Source of the DNA: Pseudomonadota bacterium
Lineage (GTDB): Bacteria > Desulfobacterota > Binatia > Binatales > Binataceae
DNA length: 64,000 bases
Direction of reading: 5' to 3'
NCBI GenBank assembly: GCA_021325025.1
Contig: JAJPHZ010000014.1
Span: 26,872-90,871 of the forward strand
Shown: in pieces, positions 12,383 through 21,957 of the stretch
How the letters are laid out: each line of letters begins with the position of its first letter
Numbering within the stretch: position 1 is the stretch's first letter
Notes under the pieces: model-generated
The model's database searches: none
What the model saw: only the letters and a program-made list of their open reading frames with translations
What the model was told of the DNA's origin: nothing
Translations under genes and position numbers: made by a program

Positions 12383-15300
12383 ATGATTCGCGCTTTGATG
12401 GAGTTGGCGCTCAACCAGCGCGTGGTGGTGATTGGTTTGGCGTTGGTGCTGGTGGTCGCGGGACTGTATTCATTCCACGAACTGGACATCGAAGCCTATC
12501 CCGACCCGGTGCAGCCGCTGGTCGAAGTGCTGACTCTGCCCAACGGGCTGAGCGCCGAGGAAGTCGAACAACTGGTGACGGTGCCGCTGGAAGTGGGACT
12601 GTCGGGTATGCGCGACCTGACCGCGATGCGCTCGATATCGCTGTTCGGCCTGTCGGATATCCGCTGCTACTTCAGTTGGGACAGCGACTACCAGATGGAT
12701 CGCACCCAGACTATCAATCGGCTGCCCTTTATCACGCTGCCGGCGGGGGTGACCGCCGGAATATCGCCCGAAAATCCGATCGGCGAAATCTACCGCTACA
12801 CGGTGGAGAGCGCCGATCACAACCTGATGCGGCAGAAGGAGATCGAGGACTGGGTACTGGAAAAGCAGCTCAAGCAGGTTGACGGGGTGATCGACGTCTC
12901 GGGTTTTGGCGGCCTGACCAAGGAGTACCACGTCGACGTCGACCCGCAAAAACTGGCGCACTACGGGCTCTCACTGTCAACGCTGACCGCGTCGCTGGCC
13001 AATTCCAACATCAACGTGGGCGGTAACTATCTGCGGGTCGGCGAGCAATCCTTCGACATCCGCGGCCTCGGCTTTATTCATTCGCTCGACGACATCCGCA
13101 ACGTGGTGCTGAGCGCGCGCAACTCGACTCCGATCCGGGTGGCGGACGTCGCGCGTGTCGAGGTCGGCTACGCGCCGCGGCTGGGAATTGTGGGGATGAA
13201 CGATCGCGACGACGTGGTGACCGGAATCGTTCTGATGCGCAAGTACGGCAACACGCTCAAGACGCTCAAGGGGGTGGAGGCCAAGGTCCGCGAACTCAAT
13301 ACCTCGGGCATCCTGCCCAGGGGCTACCACGTGGTGCCCTACTACGACCGCACCCAACTGGTCGATATCACGCTGCACACCGTGTTCGAGAACCTCAGCA
13401 TCGGCATGGCGCTGGTTTTCGTCGTGCTGTTGTTCTTTTTGGGCAACATGCGGGCAGCGTTGATCGCGGCGGTCAATATCCCGCTGGCGCTGCTGGGCGC
13501 GTTTACCCTGATGAATGCGACCGGCACGCCTGCCAACCTCATTTCGCTCGGCGCGGTGGACTTCGGCATCATCATCGACACCACGGTCATCGTGATCGAG
13601 AACATCCATCGCCACCTGGTGTCGGGCGAGGCGCCGCACGAGAGCAACCGCACCTCGATCCTGCGCGCCGCGCAGGAGGTGGGCGGTCCGATGTTCTTCT
13701 CGACGGTCATCTTCGTGATCGCCTTTCTGCCGCTGTTCACGATGCGCGGGGTGGAGGGGGCGATTTTCTCGCCGATGTCGCACACCTACGCCTATGCGCT
13801 GGGCACCGCGATCCTGCTCGCGGTCACGCTGTCGCCGGTTCTCGCCTCGCTTTTGCTGCGCAAGGACATGCGGGAGATCCCCAATCCCATCTGGCGCCTG
13901 CTGCAGAGCGTCTATCATGGCATCTTCGTGCGCGTGCTCAACTGGCCGCGGCTTACGCTTGCGTTCATGCTGGTGGTTATCGTGTCGGTGCTTTCGCTTT
14001 TCTCCAGCCTCGGCGGCGAATTCCTGCCCAAGCTGGAGGAAGGCAACATCTGGCTGCGCGCCACGATGCCGCTGACCATCTCGCTGGTTGACGCCGACCG
14101 GCTTGCCAACCGGATGAGAAGTGTGCTGCGCACCTTTCCCGAAGTCACCACCATCGTCTCTCAGGTCGGGCGTCCCGACAGCGGCACCGAAACCACGGGC
14201 TTCTTCAACACGGAAATTTCCGTGGACCTCAAACCCCACCATCTATGGCCCGGCAAGTTGACCAAGGCCGACCTGATAGCGCAAATCGACCGCAAGCTGA
14301 CGCACGAGTTTCCGGGCGTGGACTTCGAGTATTCGCAGAATATCGAGGACAACATCAATGAAGCGCTGTCCGGGGTCAAAGGAGCCAACTCGGTGAAGGT
14401 CTTCGGTCCCGATCTGGCCGTCGACGAGAATATTGCCAATCAGATCATGGCGGTGATGAGCAAGGTGCCGGGCATCACCGAACTGGCGGTCTACCGCTCG
14501 CTGGGCCAGCCCAACGTGCTGATTGCACCCGACCGCGTGGCCTGTGCGCGCTACGGCCTGAACGTCGGTGACGTAACCGCGGTGGTGCAGGCCGCGATCG
14601 GCGGCCAGGCCGTGACCCAGGTGCTTGAGGGCGACCGCCGCTTCGACCTGGTCGTGCGCTGGCTGCCGCAGTATCGCCAGAGCCTCGACGCCATCCGCCA
14701 GATTCGCGTGGCGCTGCCCGGCGGCGCCTACATCCCCTTGGGCCAGGTGGCACGCATCACCAGCGCCGAAGGTGCTTCCTTCATTTACCGCGAGGGCTCC
14801 CGCCGCTACGTACCGGTGCGTTTCGCGGTGCGCGGGCGCGACTTGCAGAGCGCCATTCAGGATGCCAAACAGCAGGTCGCCGAAAAGGTCAAGCTGCCGG
14901 AGGAAGCAAGCCTGGAGTGGGCGGGTGAATATGGCGAACTGCAAGCCGCCAATCGCCGGCTGATGGTCGTGGTGCCCTTCGCGCTGATCCTCATCATGGG
15001 CGTGCTGTACGCCGCGACCCGCTCGCTGATTGACACGTCGATCATCATGGCCCAGATCCCGGTTGCGTGTTTGGGCGGAGTGCTGGGATTATTCCTGACC
15101 GGTACGCCGTTTAGCGTGTCGGCAGCAGTCGGCTTCATTTCGATTTTCGGCATCGCCACGATGGACGGCATCCTGCTCAGCTTCTACATCCGCCAGCTCT
15201 GGAGCGAAGGCCATCCGTTCAAGGAATCAATCATCCTGGGCTCGGATCGGCGCCTGCGCGCGACCATGATGACCGATTTGGTCGACGCATTCGGCCTGCT

Positions 15301-15496
15301 CCCGGCCGCAATCTCCACCCGCATTGGCGCGCAGACCCAGCGTCCGCTGGCGATCGTGGTGATCGGCGGGGCGCTGGCGATCATGGTGCTGACGCGCGTG
15401 CTGCAGCCGGTTCTGATTTACCTGGGCCATCGCCAGTTGCGTCTGACCGAGCAGCGCGGCAATGGCAACGACGCCACGTCGCTTTCGCGCCTGTAA
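12383..15496 (+). CDS. Heavy-metal-type RND efflux transporter (CusA/CzcA family)
   Basis: A 1037-residue inner-membrane proton antiporter. The N-terminal membrane segment is followed by the porter domain signature DPVQPLVEVLTLPNG. The TM4 motif VDFGIIIDTTVIVIE, with D393, D399 and E406, is the DFG...D...E arrangement of heavy-metal RND pumps rather than drug pumps. A second membrane block lies around residues 870-1020, with the usual repeat architecture. It exports metal cations from the periplasm or cytoplasm through the adaptor encoded immediately upstream. The substrate ion is not determined by the visible motifs. The gene pair lacks an outer-membrane channel gene, so an unlinked TolC/CusC homologue is expected. 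Confidence 0.93.
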   Translation: MIRALMELALNQRVVVIGLALVLVVAGLYSFHELDIEAYPDPVQPLVEVLTLPNGLSAEEVEQLVTVPLEVGLSGMRDLTAMRSISLFGLSDIRCYFSWDSDYQMDRTQTINRLPFITLPAGVTAGISPENPIGEIYRYTVESADHNLMRQKEIEDWVLEKQLKQVDGVIDVSGFGGLTKEYHVDVDPQKLAHYGLSLSTLTASLANSNINVGGNYLRVGEQSFDIRGLGFIHSLDDIRNVVLSARNSTPIRVADVARVEVGYAPRLGIVGMNDRDDVVTGIVLMRKYGNTLKTLKGVEAKVRELNTSGILPRGYHVVPYYDRTQLVDITLHTVFENLSIGMALVFVVLLFFLGNMRAALIAAVNIPLALLGAFTLMNATGTPANLISLGAVDFGIIIDTTVIVIENIHRHLVSGEAPHESNRTSILRAAQEVGGPMFFSTVIFVIAFLPLFTMRGVEGAIFSPMSHTYAYALGTAILLAVTLSPVLASLLLRKDMREIPNPIWRLLQSVYHGIFVRVLNWPRLTLAFMLVVIVSVLSLFSSLGGEFLPKLEEGNIWLRATMPLTISLVDADRLANRMRSVLRTFPEVTTIVSQVGRPDSGTETTGFFNTEISVDLKPHHLWPGKLTKADLIAQIDRKLTHEFPGVDFEYSQNIEDNINEALSGVKGANSVKVFGPDLAVDENIANQIMAVMSKVPGITELAVYRSLGQPNVLIAPDRVACARYGLNVGDVTAVVQAAIGGQAVTQVLEGDRRFDLVVRWLPQYRQSLDAIRQIRVALPGGAYIPLGQVARITSAEGASFIYREGSRRYVPVRFAVRGRDLQSAIQDAKQQVAEKVKLPEEASLEWAGEYGELQAANRRLMVVVPFALILIMGVLYAATRSLIDTSIIMAQIPVACLGGVLGLFLTGTPFSVSAAVGFISIFGIATMDGILLSFYIRQLWSEGHPFKESIILGSDRRLRATMMTDLVDAFGLLPAAISTRIGAQTQRPLAIVVIGGALAIMVLTRVLQPVLIYLGHRQLRLTEQRGNGNDATSLSRL

Positions 15497-15549
15497 AGGG
15501 CCGGTCTTTCCAACGTTTTTGCCTCAGCGACGGCAGTGCAAACGCGCTT

Positions 15550-15555
15550 TATAAT
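15550..15555 (+). promoter_or_regulatory. -10 element suggesting a leaderless transcript
   Basis: A perfect TATAAT ends 6 nt before the ATG of the DUF445 gene, and no Shine-Dalgarno sequence is present. That places the expected transcription start at or next to the A of the start codon. A matching -35 box is not clear. Confidence 0.4.
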
Positions 15556-15561
15556 AAACCT

Positions 15562-16536
15562 ATGGATCGCGCCATCGAGCATATACCGCCGGCGGAGCCG
15601 CGCCCCGGATGGGTCGCCCGGATTGAACAGCATAAGGGCGGCTTGACGCTGGCCTTGTCGGCCGTCTTTTACGGGGCGAGTTGGATGGTGTCGCTGCTGA
15701 CGCCGTGGCATACGGCGGGCACCCTGATGCGGTCGGTGGGCGAGGCGGCGCTGGTCGGTGGGCTGTGCGATTTCATCGCGCTCAAGATGATTTTCGAGCG
15801 CCGCTGGTATCTGCCCAACTCCGGCGTGCTGCCGCGCAACCGCCAGAAGCTGATTGACGGCATCGCCGCGACGATCGAAAACCAGTGGCTGACTCCCGCG
15901 ATGATCGACAAAAAGCTGCGCGATCTGGATCTGGTCAAGCGGCTGGGCCGTTACCTGGAAGACGTCTCATTGGAAGACGTGATCGACCGCACCCATCTGG
16001 CCGGCATCTGCCAGAGTATCGCCGGCTACGCCCGCTCGCCGCAGTTGATCGACTTTCTCGAACAACGGCTGGAAGCGTCGGCACCGCGTTCGGTGCGGGT
16101 CGCCAACGCGCTCGGTATCATCACCTACCGCAAGCTGAGCGAACGGATTGGCCGCGAGCTGAGCGGACTGCTGATCTCGCTGCCCACCAACGCCGAGCTG
16201 ATCAAGGCGCTGGAGGAACGCCTGCACTTTTTGGGCGAGGAATTGCAGCAGCGCCAGAGTGCGACCCGCGAGGCCGCCTACCGTATCATGGACACCCTGG
16301 TCGAACATGCGGTAGCCGCCAGCCGCGGTGAAATCACGCGTATGGTCAGGGAAAATCTCATGAGCCTGTCCGATGAGGAAATCCGCCGCCAGATCGAAAG
16401 CCGCACCCGTACCCATCTGGACTGGATCCGCGTCAACGGCGGCATCTTCGGTGCTTTGTTCGGCGCCTTGTTTGGACTGCTCAATTACGCTGCCGCGCAC
16501 AGCGCCGCGCTAATCGCCCTGATGCGTCTGCCCTGA
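15562..16536 (+). CDS. DUF445 family membrane protein
   Basis: A 324-residue protein with hydrophobic segments near the N-terminus (about residues 29-50 and 58-75, containing EAALVGGLCDFIALKMIF, the DUF445 signature) and one at the extreme C-terminus (about 300-322). Between these lies a long, soluble, helical region with repeated DUF445 features (LPRNRQKLIDGIAATIENQWL). The family is widespread (YjiN-like) and has no established function. The start codon sits directly under a TATAAT box. A convincing hairpin terminator follows the stop. Confidence 0.85.
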   Translation: MDRAIEHIPPAEPRPGWVARIEQHKGGLTLALSAVFYGASWMVSLLTPWHTAGTLMRSVGEAALVGGLCDFIALKMIFERRWYLPNSGVLPRNRQKLIDGIAATIENQWLTPAMIDKKLRDLDLVKRLGRYLEDVSLEDVIDRTHLAGICQSIAGYARSPQLIDFLEQRLEASAPRSVRVANALGIITYRKLSERIGRELSGLLISLPTNAELIKALEERLHFLGEELQQRQSATREAAYRIMDTLVEHAVAASRGEITRMVRENLMSLSDEEIRRQIESRTRTHLDWIRVNGGIFGALFGALFGLLNYAAAHSAALIALMRLP

Positions 16537-16559
16537 GCCAACCCCTGACCCCTTGCCTC

Positions 16560-16597
16560 AAAGCGAAGGGAGAAGAAAAACCGTCCCCCTTCGCTTT
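16560..16597 (+). terminator. Hairpin terminator after the DUF445 gene
   Basis: AAAGCGAAGGG (16560-16570) and CCCTTCGCTTT (16587-16597) are perfect 11-base inverted arms with a 16-base loop, followed by TTAGG, 24 nt beyond the stop. Confidence 0.65.
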
Positions 16598-16679
16598 TAG
16601 GGGAGGGGCCAGGTTGTCTGACTCGCCATAGCCGCGGCAGGATGATAGATGGGCGGTGGACAACAGGAGCAAACACGCA

Positions 16680-17525
16680 ATGCAAATTCAGACTTTGGCG
16701 AGTGGATTTGGGCTGATCGAAGGTCCGCGTGTGGATGAGCAGGGGCGCTTGTATTTCACCGACCATGCCACCGACAGCGTGTGCCGGCGCAATCCTGACG
16801 GACGCATTGAAACCCTGGTCGCGGGACGCAAAAGCGTCGGCGGACTGGCCTTTTGTGAAAACGGCGGCCTGTTGATGTCCGGGCCGTCGCTGGCGCGCTG
16901 GGATGAAACGAGCGGCGCCATACAAGAGATCTTTTCAAAGTATCCGGGCCGCACCATCAACAGCCTCAATGACATGACCGTCGATGCGCAGGGCAGCGTT
17001 TATGTCGGTTCGATGAACTACAACGCACTCGATCGCGATGCCAAACCGGTGCCCGGCGATCTCTATCGCGTCGATCCAGGCGGCGCTGTGACGCTGGTGG
17101 GCGAGGGCTATCAGGTCAGCAACGGTCTGGGCTTCAGTCCCGACGGCAAGGTGCTTTACCACGCCGATTCGCCGCCCAAAACCATCTGGGCATATGACGT
17201 CGCCGTTGATCGCACGCTCAGGAATCGGCGCGTGTTTGCCAAAGTGCCCGAAGGCTATCCTGACGGCCTGGCGGTGGACGCCGAGGGCGGGGTGTGGGTG
17301 GCTGCGATTTTTGCCTACGAGCTGGTGCGCTTTAAGCCCGACGGCACAGTGGAGCGGCGGCTTAAAATCCCGTCGCGGATGGTGGTAAGCCTGGTGTTCG
17401 GCGGTACCGACATGTGCGACCTGTACGTGGTGACCGGCGACAACGTCGACCGTGCGCTGAAGGGCACCATCTTCAAATTGCGCTCCGACATCCCAGGCCT
17501 GCCGGTACCCAGAGCGAAGCTGTAG
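16680..17525 (+). CDS. SMP-30/gluconolactonase-like beta-propeller protein
   Basis: A 281-residue six-bladed propeller of the SMP-30/gluconolaconase/LRE family. The blade signatures include GLIEGPRVDEQGRLYFTD, TINSLNDMTVDAQGSVYVG, VSNGLGFSPDGKVLYHAD and GYPDGLAVDAEGGVWVA. The conserved acidic and Asn residues at the centre (the E of EGPRVD, N of SNGLGF, D of PDGLAV) match the divalent-metal site that hydrolyses lactones. ATG 16680 is preceded by AGGAG at 16665-16669. The substrate is unknown. A distinct paralogue sits in the catabolic block at 54.0-55.0 kb. Confidence 0.88.
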   Translation: MQIQTLASGFGLIEGPRVDEQGRLYFTDHATDSVCRRNPDGRIETLVAGRKSVGGLAFCENGGLLMSGPSLARWDETSGAIQEIFSKYPGRTINSLNDMTVDAQGSVYVGSMNYNALDRDAKPVPGDLYRVDPGGAVTLVGEGYQVSNGLGFSPDGKVLYHADSPPKTIWAYDVAVDRTLRNRRVFAKVPEGYPDGLAVDAEGGVWVAAIFAYELVRFKPDGTVERRLKIPSRMVVSLVFGGTDMCDLYVVTGDNVDRALKGTIFKLRSDIPGLPVPRAKL

Positions 17526-17591
17526 CGCCTGGTGAGCCATGCCTGGGCTCCGACATACTTTTTGGGGTTACGAGGGGCTCGATGTGGCCGA

Positions 17592-18746
17592 TTAGCGCCG
17601 CCATCGGCGCCGGCGCCGCGGCGGTCTGCGGTCCAGCGCACCCCAACGCGGCAGTTCAGCACCCTCAACGATAGCGCGTGCGGCCAAGCGACCCGCGTGA
17701 ACGCTCAACGCCACTCCGTGTCCGGCGTAGGCGCCCGCCACGATGACGGTGGGGCGGTCAGGGAGCCGTCCCAGGAGCGGCACTGCATCCTCTGTGAATG
17801 CGATCGGGCCGCCCCACGAGGCTGAAAATTCGACCTTGCGCAATCCGGGATGGAGTCCGCGCACGCGGTCCTCAAGCTGGGCCAGAGCCGCTCGTGGACT
17901 TCCCCGGTTTACGTCGCTTGCCTCAAGCTCCTGCGGGGACCCGAAGACCAGGCCCGCGCCGAAGACCACGCGCCCGTCGTCCATGGTTCTACCCCACAGG
18001 TACGGCAAATCAGTGGTGTAAAAAGGAATGCCTTCCGCCAGACCGATTGCTTGCAGTGTGGCGGCATCCAGCGGCTGGGTCGCGCAGGCGAAGGTAAGTG
18101 AGCTGTGCACGTTAACATGCTCAAGCGGGAGCAGTTCGGACAGCCAGGCATTGGCGGCCACCACGATGTATTCGGGATAAACGACCTGACGGCCAAATTC
18201 TATCGCCGGTTGCGGCGTGGTGACGATGCGCCGGACCGGCGTGTTCTCGTGCAGCGTCGCGCCGAGCCCGATTGCGGCGCGCAAAAGGCCAATGAGCAGG
18301 CGCGCGGGCTCCACGACTCCACCGCTGACCGTATTGGCAATGTGTATCGGTTGCCCCGCATCCTGCCAGGGCAGGAGCCGCTGGTTGTGACCCGCGCCGT
18401 GTTCGATCTCCCAACATCCGGGCAGGCGCAGGCCGCAGTCGATCGCCTCGGCCTTAACCAGGCGGTCGAGTTCCGGCACGCACGAATCGGCCTGTTCCAG
18501 CGGCCCCGCGGCCGTGCCCTCCAGAACCAGGCCACCGGTCCTGCCGCTGGCGCCTTCGCCGATGCGGCTGGCCTCGAAGATCGCGGCGCTGATGCCGCGC
18601 TTGGCCAGATGATACGCGGTCGATGCGCCGGTGAATCCGCCGCCGATTATTGCTACCTGCGCGGCCTCCACCTGGCCGCCGCGCTGCGGGACCCGCTCAT
18701 ATGTCCATGGCGTCGTGCCCCACTGTTTGCGGTCCTGCCCGATCAT
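17592..18746 (-). CDS. FAD-dependent oxidoreductase, DAO/glycine-oxidase type
   Basis: A 384-residue amine/amino-acid oxidase-like flavoprotein. The Rossmann FAD motif AAQVAIIGGGFTGASTAYHLAKRG lies near residue 30; the substrate domain follows, and a second FAD contact is near the end (GRLPDRPTVIVAGAYAGHG). ATG 18746 is taken because TAAGGCAGG precedes it and the longer frame would overlap the redoxin gene. It lies 11 nt after that gene and is probably cotranscribed with it and with the isochorismatase-like gene. The closing run of Arg (RRPPRRRRRWRR) is unusual. The substrate (D-amino acid, sarcosine or putrescine derivative) cannot be decided. Confidence 0.85.
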   Translation of the reverse strand: MIGQDRKQWGTTPWTYERVPQRGGQVEAAQVAIIGGGFTGASTAYHLAKRGISAAIFEASRIGEGASGRTGGLVLEGTAAGPLEQADSCVPELDRLVKAEAIDCGLRLPGCWEIEHGAGHNQRLLPWQDAGQPIHIANTVSGGVVEPARLLIGLLRAAIGLGATLHENTPVRRIVTTPQPAIEFGRQVVYPEYIVVAANAWLSELLPLEHVNVHSSLTFACATQPLDAATLQAIGLAEGIPFYTTDLPYLWGRTMDDGRVVFGAGLVFGSPQELEASDVNRGSPRAALAQLEDRVRGLHPGLRKVEFSASWGGPIAFTEDAVPLLGRLPDRPTVIVAGAYAGHGVALSVHAGRLAARAIVEGAELPRWGALDRRPPRRRRRWRR

Positions 18747-18757
18747 GCCGGCCTGCC

Positions 18758-19705
18758 TTACGGCAGCGCGGCCGCACCTGGTTTGCGCAAGGCATGGACT
18801 GCGCCGAGAATCTTCTGCGGCGGCGGTTGTTCGCGATAGTAGGGTGAGGTGAAAATCCATCTGACCTGCCCGCTTCTATCGACCAGCATGAAAGCCGGAA
18901 TCGCGCTGTCGGGCTGATGGTTGCCATAGTGCTGCACCAGGCCCAAGGGTCCCAGCAGGCTTTCCGACGAATCGCTCAGCAGCGGGAGATCGGTGTGCAG
19001 AAAGCGCGCCAGCATCGTCGAGCGCTGCGGCGGGTCGGCACTGACCGCGACGATTTGGACGCCGGCATTGCGGAACTGCTCGCGCACACGCGTCAGTTCG
19101 CCCAGTTCGAACCGGGCGAAGGGGCAGAAGTCGCCGCGATACACCACCACCAGGGTGAGCGGACTGGCGGCGAACATGGCACTGTCGTGAATGACGTTGT
19201 TCTGGTCGGCCAGCCTGAAGTACGGAAATCTGTCGCCCATTCCTACTTTCAGTTTAAAAGGGGGGTTGCGCGTTCCGCGCAGCGTGTAGCTGACGAACCT
19301 GCCGCCGCCGATGGCGAAAGTGATGCAGGCCAGCAGCGCGAGCCCGGCGATAGCCAGCTTGGCATGCGGCGACCACAGTCCCAGCGCCACGCGCAGCGCG
19401 CCCAGTCCCAAAATCACGCCCAGCGCTATCAGGACGTAAGCCGGATAGGGAATCGCCAGGTGGATTCCGAGGGCGGGCGAACTCCAGAAGTTGGCCAATG
19501 TGTATCCGTAGCTGAAGGCGCCCGCCGCGAGCAGCACGATCGCCGCGATCACACGCATCGGTTGGGCCGGCGGCACTTGCCATGGTTCTTCGGCCGCTGC
19601 TTCTCTCCGCGCCTGCGCCGCGTTCTGCTCGGTCTGCGCGCTGCTTATCGCCGCGTCGGGTGCAGAGAACTCGGGATGGTGCACATCGTCAATCGTATTA
19701 CTCAT
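18758..19705 (-). CDS. Membrane-anchored peroxiredoxin-like (AhpC/TSA) protein
   Basis: A 315-residue protein. A charged N-terminal tail precedes three predicted membrane helices (about residues 50-70, 85-110 and 118-140), then an AhpC/TSA-type thioredoxin-fold domain. The active-site segment reads VVYRGDFCPFARFELGEL, with a single peroxidatic-type Cys and no resolving CxxC, followed by VQIVAVSADPP. The ATG overlaps the TGA of the upstream gene (TGATG), implying translational coupling. It probably acts on the outer face of the inner membrane in thiol or peroxide chemistry, but the orientation is not determined. Confidence 0.82.
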   Translation of the reverse strand: MSNTIDDVHHPEFSAPDAAISSAQTEQNAAQARREAAAEEPWQVPPAQPMRVIAAIVLLAAGAFSYGYTLANFWSSPALGIHLAIPYPAYVLIALGVILGLGALRVALGLWSPHAKLAIAGLALLACITFAIGGGRFVSYTLRGTRNPPFKLKVGMGDRFPYFRLADQNNVIHDSAMFAASPLTLVVVYRGDFCPFARFELGELTRVREQFRNAGVQIVAVSADPPQRSTMLARFLHTDLPLLSDSSESLLGPLGLVQHYGNHQPDSAIPAFMLVDRSGQVRWIFTSPYYREQPPPQKILGAVHALRKPGAAALP

Positions 19706-20361
19706 CAATCATCGAGCAGGGCTTCGAGCTGTTCGCGGGTGACGGTTTTGACTCCGCGCTGACGCCATCGCTCCCGCACCGCCGCCGCATTGGCCGGATC
19801 GATTTCATGGATCGCGTCGATGACGACCCAGGGAACCCGCCCGTGCTCGAGCAGGGCGTTGACCGCGTGATCGACGCAGACGTCAGTGTAAACTCCGTAG
19901 ATCACCACATGCTCGTACTGCGCCGCCAGGCGCGACAGCAGTGAGCGCGCGTTGGCGTTGCCGGCGAGCACGTCGACGTCCTGCTTTTCGATGATCAGCT
20001 CCCCGCTATGTCTGAGCGCGTTTTCCAGCCGTTCATCATCCACTTGACGCGCGGGGATGGGATGGGGATTTGACGGCGCGGTTTCTTCCACTTTGCGCTG
20101 CCCCTCAGTGCCGTCCATGCAGTGGTCGGGCCACTTGCCGCCGTTGCGGGCCAATTCGCGGTCGCCGGGGAAATGGCGATCGGTGGAGCAGATGCGGCGG
20201 ATTTTGCGCCGCTGCGCCAGCTCGGTCAGATGCCTGAGTGCGGGCAGAATCTTCTCGCTGCCGGGCACGTACAACGCGCCGCCCGGCAACATGAAATCGC
20301 GCTGCGTGTCGACATCGTAAAACAAGGTGCGTTCGGGGCGCAGTTTTTCCTGGGAGTTCAT
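19705..20361 (-). CDS. Isochorismatase/nicotinamidase-like cysteine hydrolase
   Basis: A 218-residue alpha/beta hydrolase of the isochorismatase superfamily. The expected catalytic triad is visible: Asp in FYDVDTQRDF, Lys in NGGKWPDHC and Cys in YGVYTDVCVDHAV. HFPGD before the Lys resembles nicotinamidase metal ligands (D and H positions). It could deamidate nicotinamide in NAD salvage, but related hydrolases act on other amides. ATG 20361 has GGGAGGA 7 nt upstream. It is the first gene of a three-gene minus-strand unit with the redoxin and FAD oxidoreductase. Confidence 0.85.
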   Translation of the reverse strand: MNSQEKLRPERTLFYDVDTQRDFMLPGGALYVPGSEKILPALRHLTELAQRRKIRRICSTDRHFPGDRELARNGGKWPDHCMDGTEGQRKVEETAPSNPHPIPARQVDDERLENALRHSGELIIEKQDVDVLAGNANARSLLSRLAAQYEHVVIYGVYTDVCVDHAVNALLEHGRVPWVVIDAIHEIDPANAAAVRERWRQRGVKTVTREQLEALLDD

Positions 20362-20450
20362 GACCAATCCTCCCGCTTCCGATACTAACTACCCAGCATA
20401 GCGCGTCCGGACGCGCCATTCACGCGCGTGCCGCCCGCGCAGGCAGATGG

Positions 20451-21332
20451 TTAAAAATGCTCGGGCTCGTGCTTGCGGCGGCTGTCGCGTTCGATCTGAA
20501 CGGTCATGTGATGGATGTTGAAGCGCGCCAGCACCTCGGACATGTCGGACAGGATCCGATCGGAATCGGCGTGGTCGCCCACCACGGCGTGTGCCGAGAG
20601 CGCGAATTCACGCGCGCTCAGGCACCATACGTGCAAGTCGTGGACCTCTTCGGTGCCGGGCACACCGAGCAGACTGCGGCGCAATTCTTCCAAATCGATG
20701 TTGGCGGGAACCGCTTCCATCAGGATATCGACGCCCTCGCGAATCAGTCCCCACGACCCGTAAATGATCAACGCCGCGATGAACAAGCTGACCAGCGGAT
20801 CGGCCAGATGCCAGTGCGTGAAATACAGCAGCGCGCCGGCGGCCATCACGCCCATCGAACCGGCCAGGTCGGACAGCACGTGCACAAACACCGCCCGCAG
20901 CGCCATCCCATGGCCCTGCTCCCGCCCACCCTGATAGGTGAACCAGGCCAGAAACGAGTTGACCATCAGCCCTATCGCGGCGATCAGCATGACGGGCAGG
21001 CCGTTGACCGGCTCCGGACGGCTGATGCGATGGAGGGCTTCGAAGATCAGAAAGGCGACCAGCACCCACAGGAACAGGCCATTGAGCAGAGCACCCAGGA
21101 TTTCCGCGCGCAGGTAGCCGTAAGTCTTGCCGGCGCGCGCCGGCCGCGCCGCGATCCACAGGGCAAACAGGCTGAGCAGGATCGCCGCCAGATCGGTCAG
21201 CAGATGGATCGCGTCGGACAGCAGCGCCAGGCTGTTGGTGTAGATGCCGCCGATCAGTTCGGTGAGAAAATAGGCCGCGGTTACAGCCAGTACGATCAGC
21301 AGGCGGCCGGCATCTGCCCGATGGGTTTGCAA
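20451..21332 (-). CDS. Cation diffusion facilitator (CzcD/ZitB-like)
   Basis: A 293-residue inner-membrane metal/proton antiporter with six hydrophobic segments. The zinc-site motifs are both present: SDAIHLLTD in TM2 and HVLSDLAGS in TM5 (HxxxD each), characteristic of Zn/Cd/Co exporters. The C-terminal cytoplasmic ferredoxin-like domain (EEVHDLHVWCLS) is intact. The best start is TTG 21332, preceded by GACGGA; no ATG precedes the first helix. It follows apt by 28 nt on the same strand. The His-rich inter-TM loop of some zinc exporters is absent. Confidence 0.92.
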   Translation of the reverse strand: MQTHRADAGRLLIVLAVTAAYFLTELIGGIYTNSLALLSDAIHLLTDLAAILLSLFALWIAARPARAGKTYGYLRAEILGALLNGLFLWVLVAFLIFEALHRISRPEPVNGLPVMLIAAIGLMVNSFLAWFTYQGGREQGHGMALRAVFVHVLSDLAGSMGVMAAGALLYFTHWHLADPLVSLFIAALIIYGSWGLIREGVDILMEAVPANIDLEELRRSLLGVPGTEEVHDLHVWCLSAREFALSAHAVVGDHADSDRILSDMSEVLARFNIHHMTVQIERDSRRKHEPEHF

Positions 21333-21360
21333 TCGATTCCGTCCGGCGCGTGGTGGTCGT

Positions 21361-21882
21361 TCAATCGTAGCGGATAAGCGACAGACATTTCACCTCGCCC
21401 AGCCGCGCACGACCCCCCAGGAAGCCCAACTCGATTATAAAGGCGCAGCCCACGACCTGCCCCTTGAGCGTACCGACCAGTCCGATCGCGGCCTCCGCGG
21501 TGCCGCCAGTGGCGAGCAGGTCGTCGACGATCAGCACGCGGCTGCTGGGCGCGATGGCGTCCTGGTGGATTTCCAGCGAGTCGACGCCGTATTCCAACTG
21601 ATACTGCTGGGTGACGCGATGGTAGGGCAGCTTGCCGGGCTTGCGCGCGATCGCCATCCCCACGCCCAGCCGGTAGGCGACCGCGGCGCCAACGATAAAC
21701 CCGCGCGATTCAATCCCCAGCACCACATCGACCGCGCCCAGGAAGGGCGCAGCGATATTGTCCACCGTGGCCGCCAGTGCACGGCCGTCGGCCAGCAGCG
21801 GTGTGATGTCCTTGAAAACGATGCCGGGTTTGGGGAAATCGGGTATGTCGCGGATGAAATGCCTGAGTTCGTCGCTATTCAT
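21361..21882 (-). CDS. apt: Adenine phosphoribosyltransferase
   Basis: A 173-residue purine-salvage enzyme converting adenine and PRPP to AMP. The N-terminal segment IRDIPDFPKPGIVFKDITPLL and the PRPP loop VLIVDDLLATGGTA are diagnostic; GIESRGFIVGAA is the conserved hood region. ATG 21882 is used (GGGGCTCGT before it); a TTG 15 nt upstream is possible. It belongs to a same-strand run pcm - M23 peptidase - apt - CDF transporter. Confidence 0.96.
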   Translation of the reverse strand: MNSDELRHFIRDIPDFPKPGIVFKDITPLLADGRALAATVDNIAAPFLGAVDVVLGIESRGFIVGAAVAYRLGVGMAIARKPGKLPYHRVTQQYQLEYGVDSLEIHQDAIAPSSRVLIVDDLLATGGTAEAAIGLVGTLKGQVVGCAFIIELGFLGGRARLGEVKCLSLIRYD

Positions 21883-21957
21883 ACGAGCCCCGGTCAAGGG
21901 CGCCTCCAGAGCCCAAGTGTGCCTGATGCTCGTCGGCCAAAAAAGCCGCGGCGGCGG

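Noticed and set aside
12977..14242. 421-codon minus-strand frame within the RND pump gene
   Set aside because: Rich in His/Arg/Gln with no domain; shadow of the pump.
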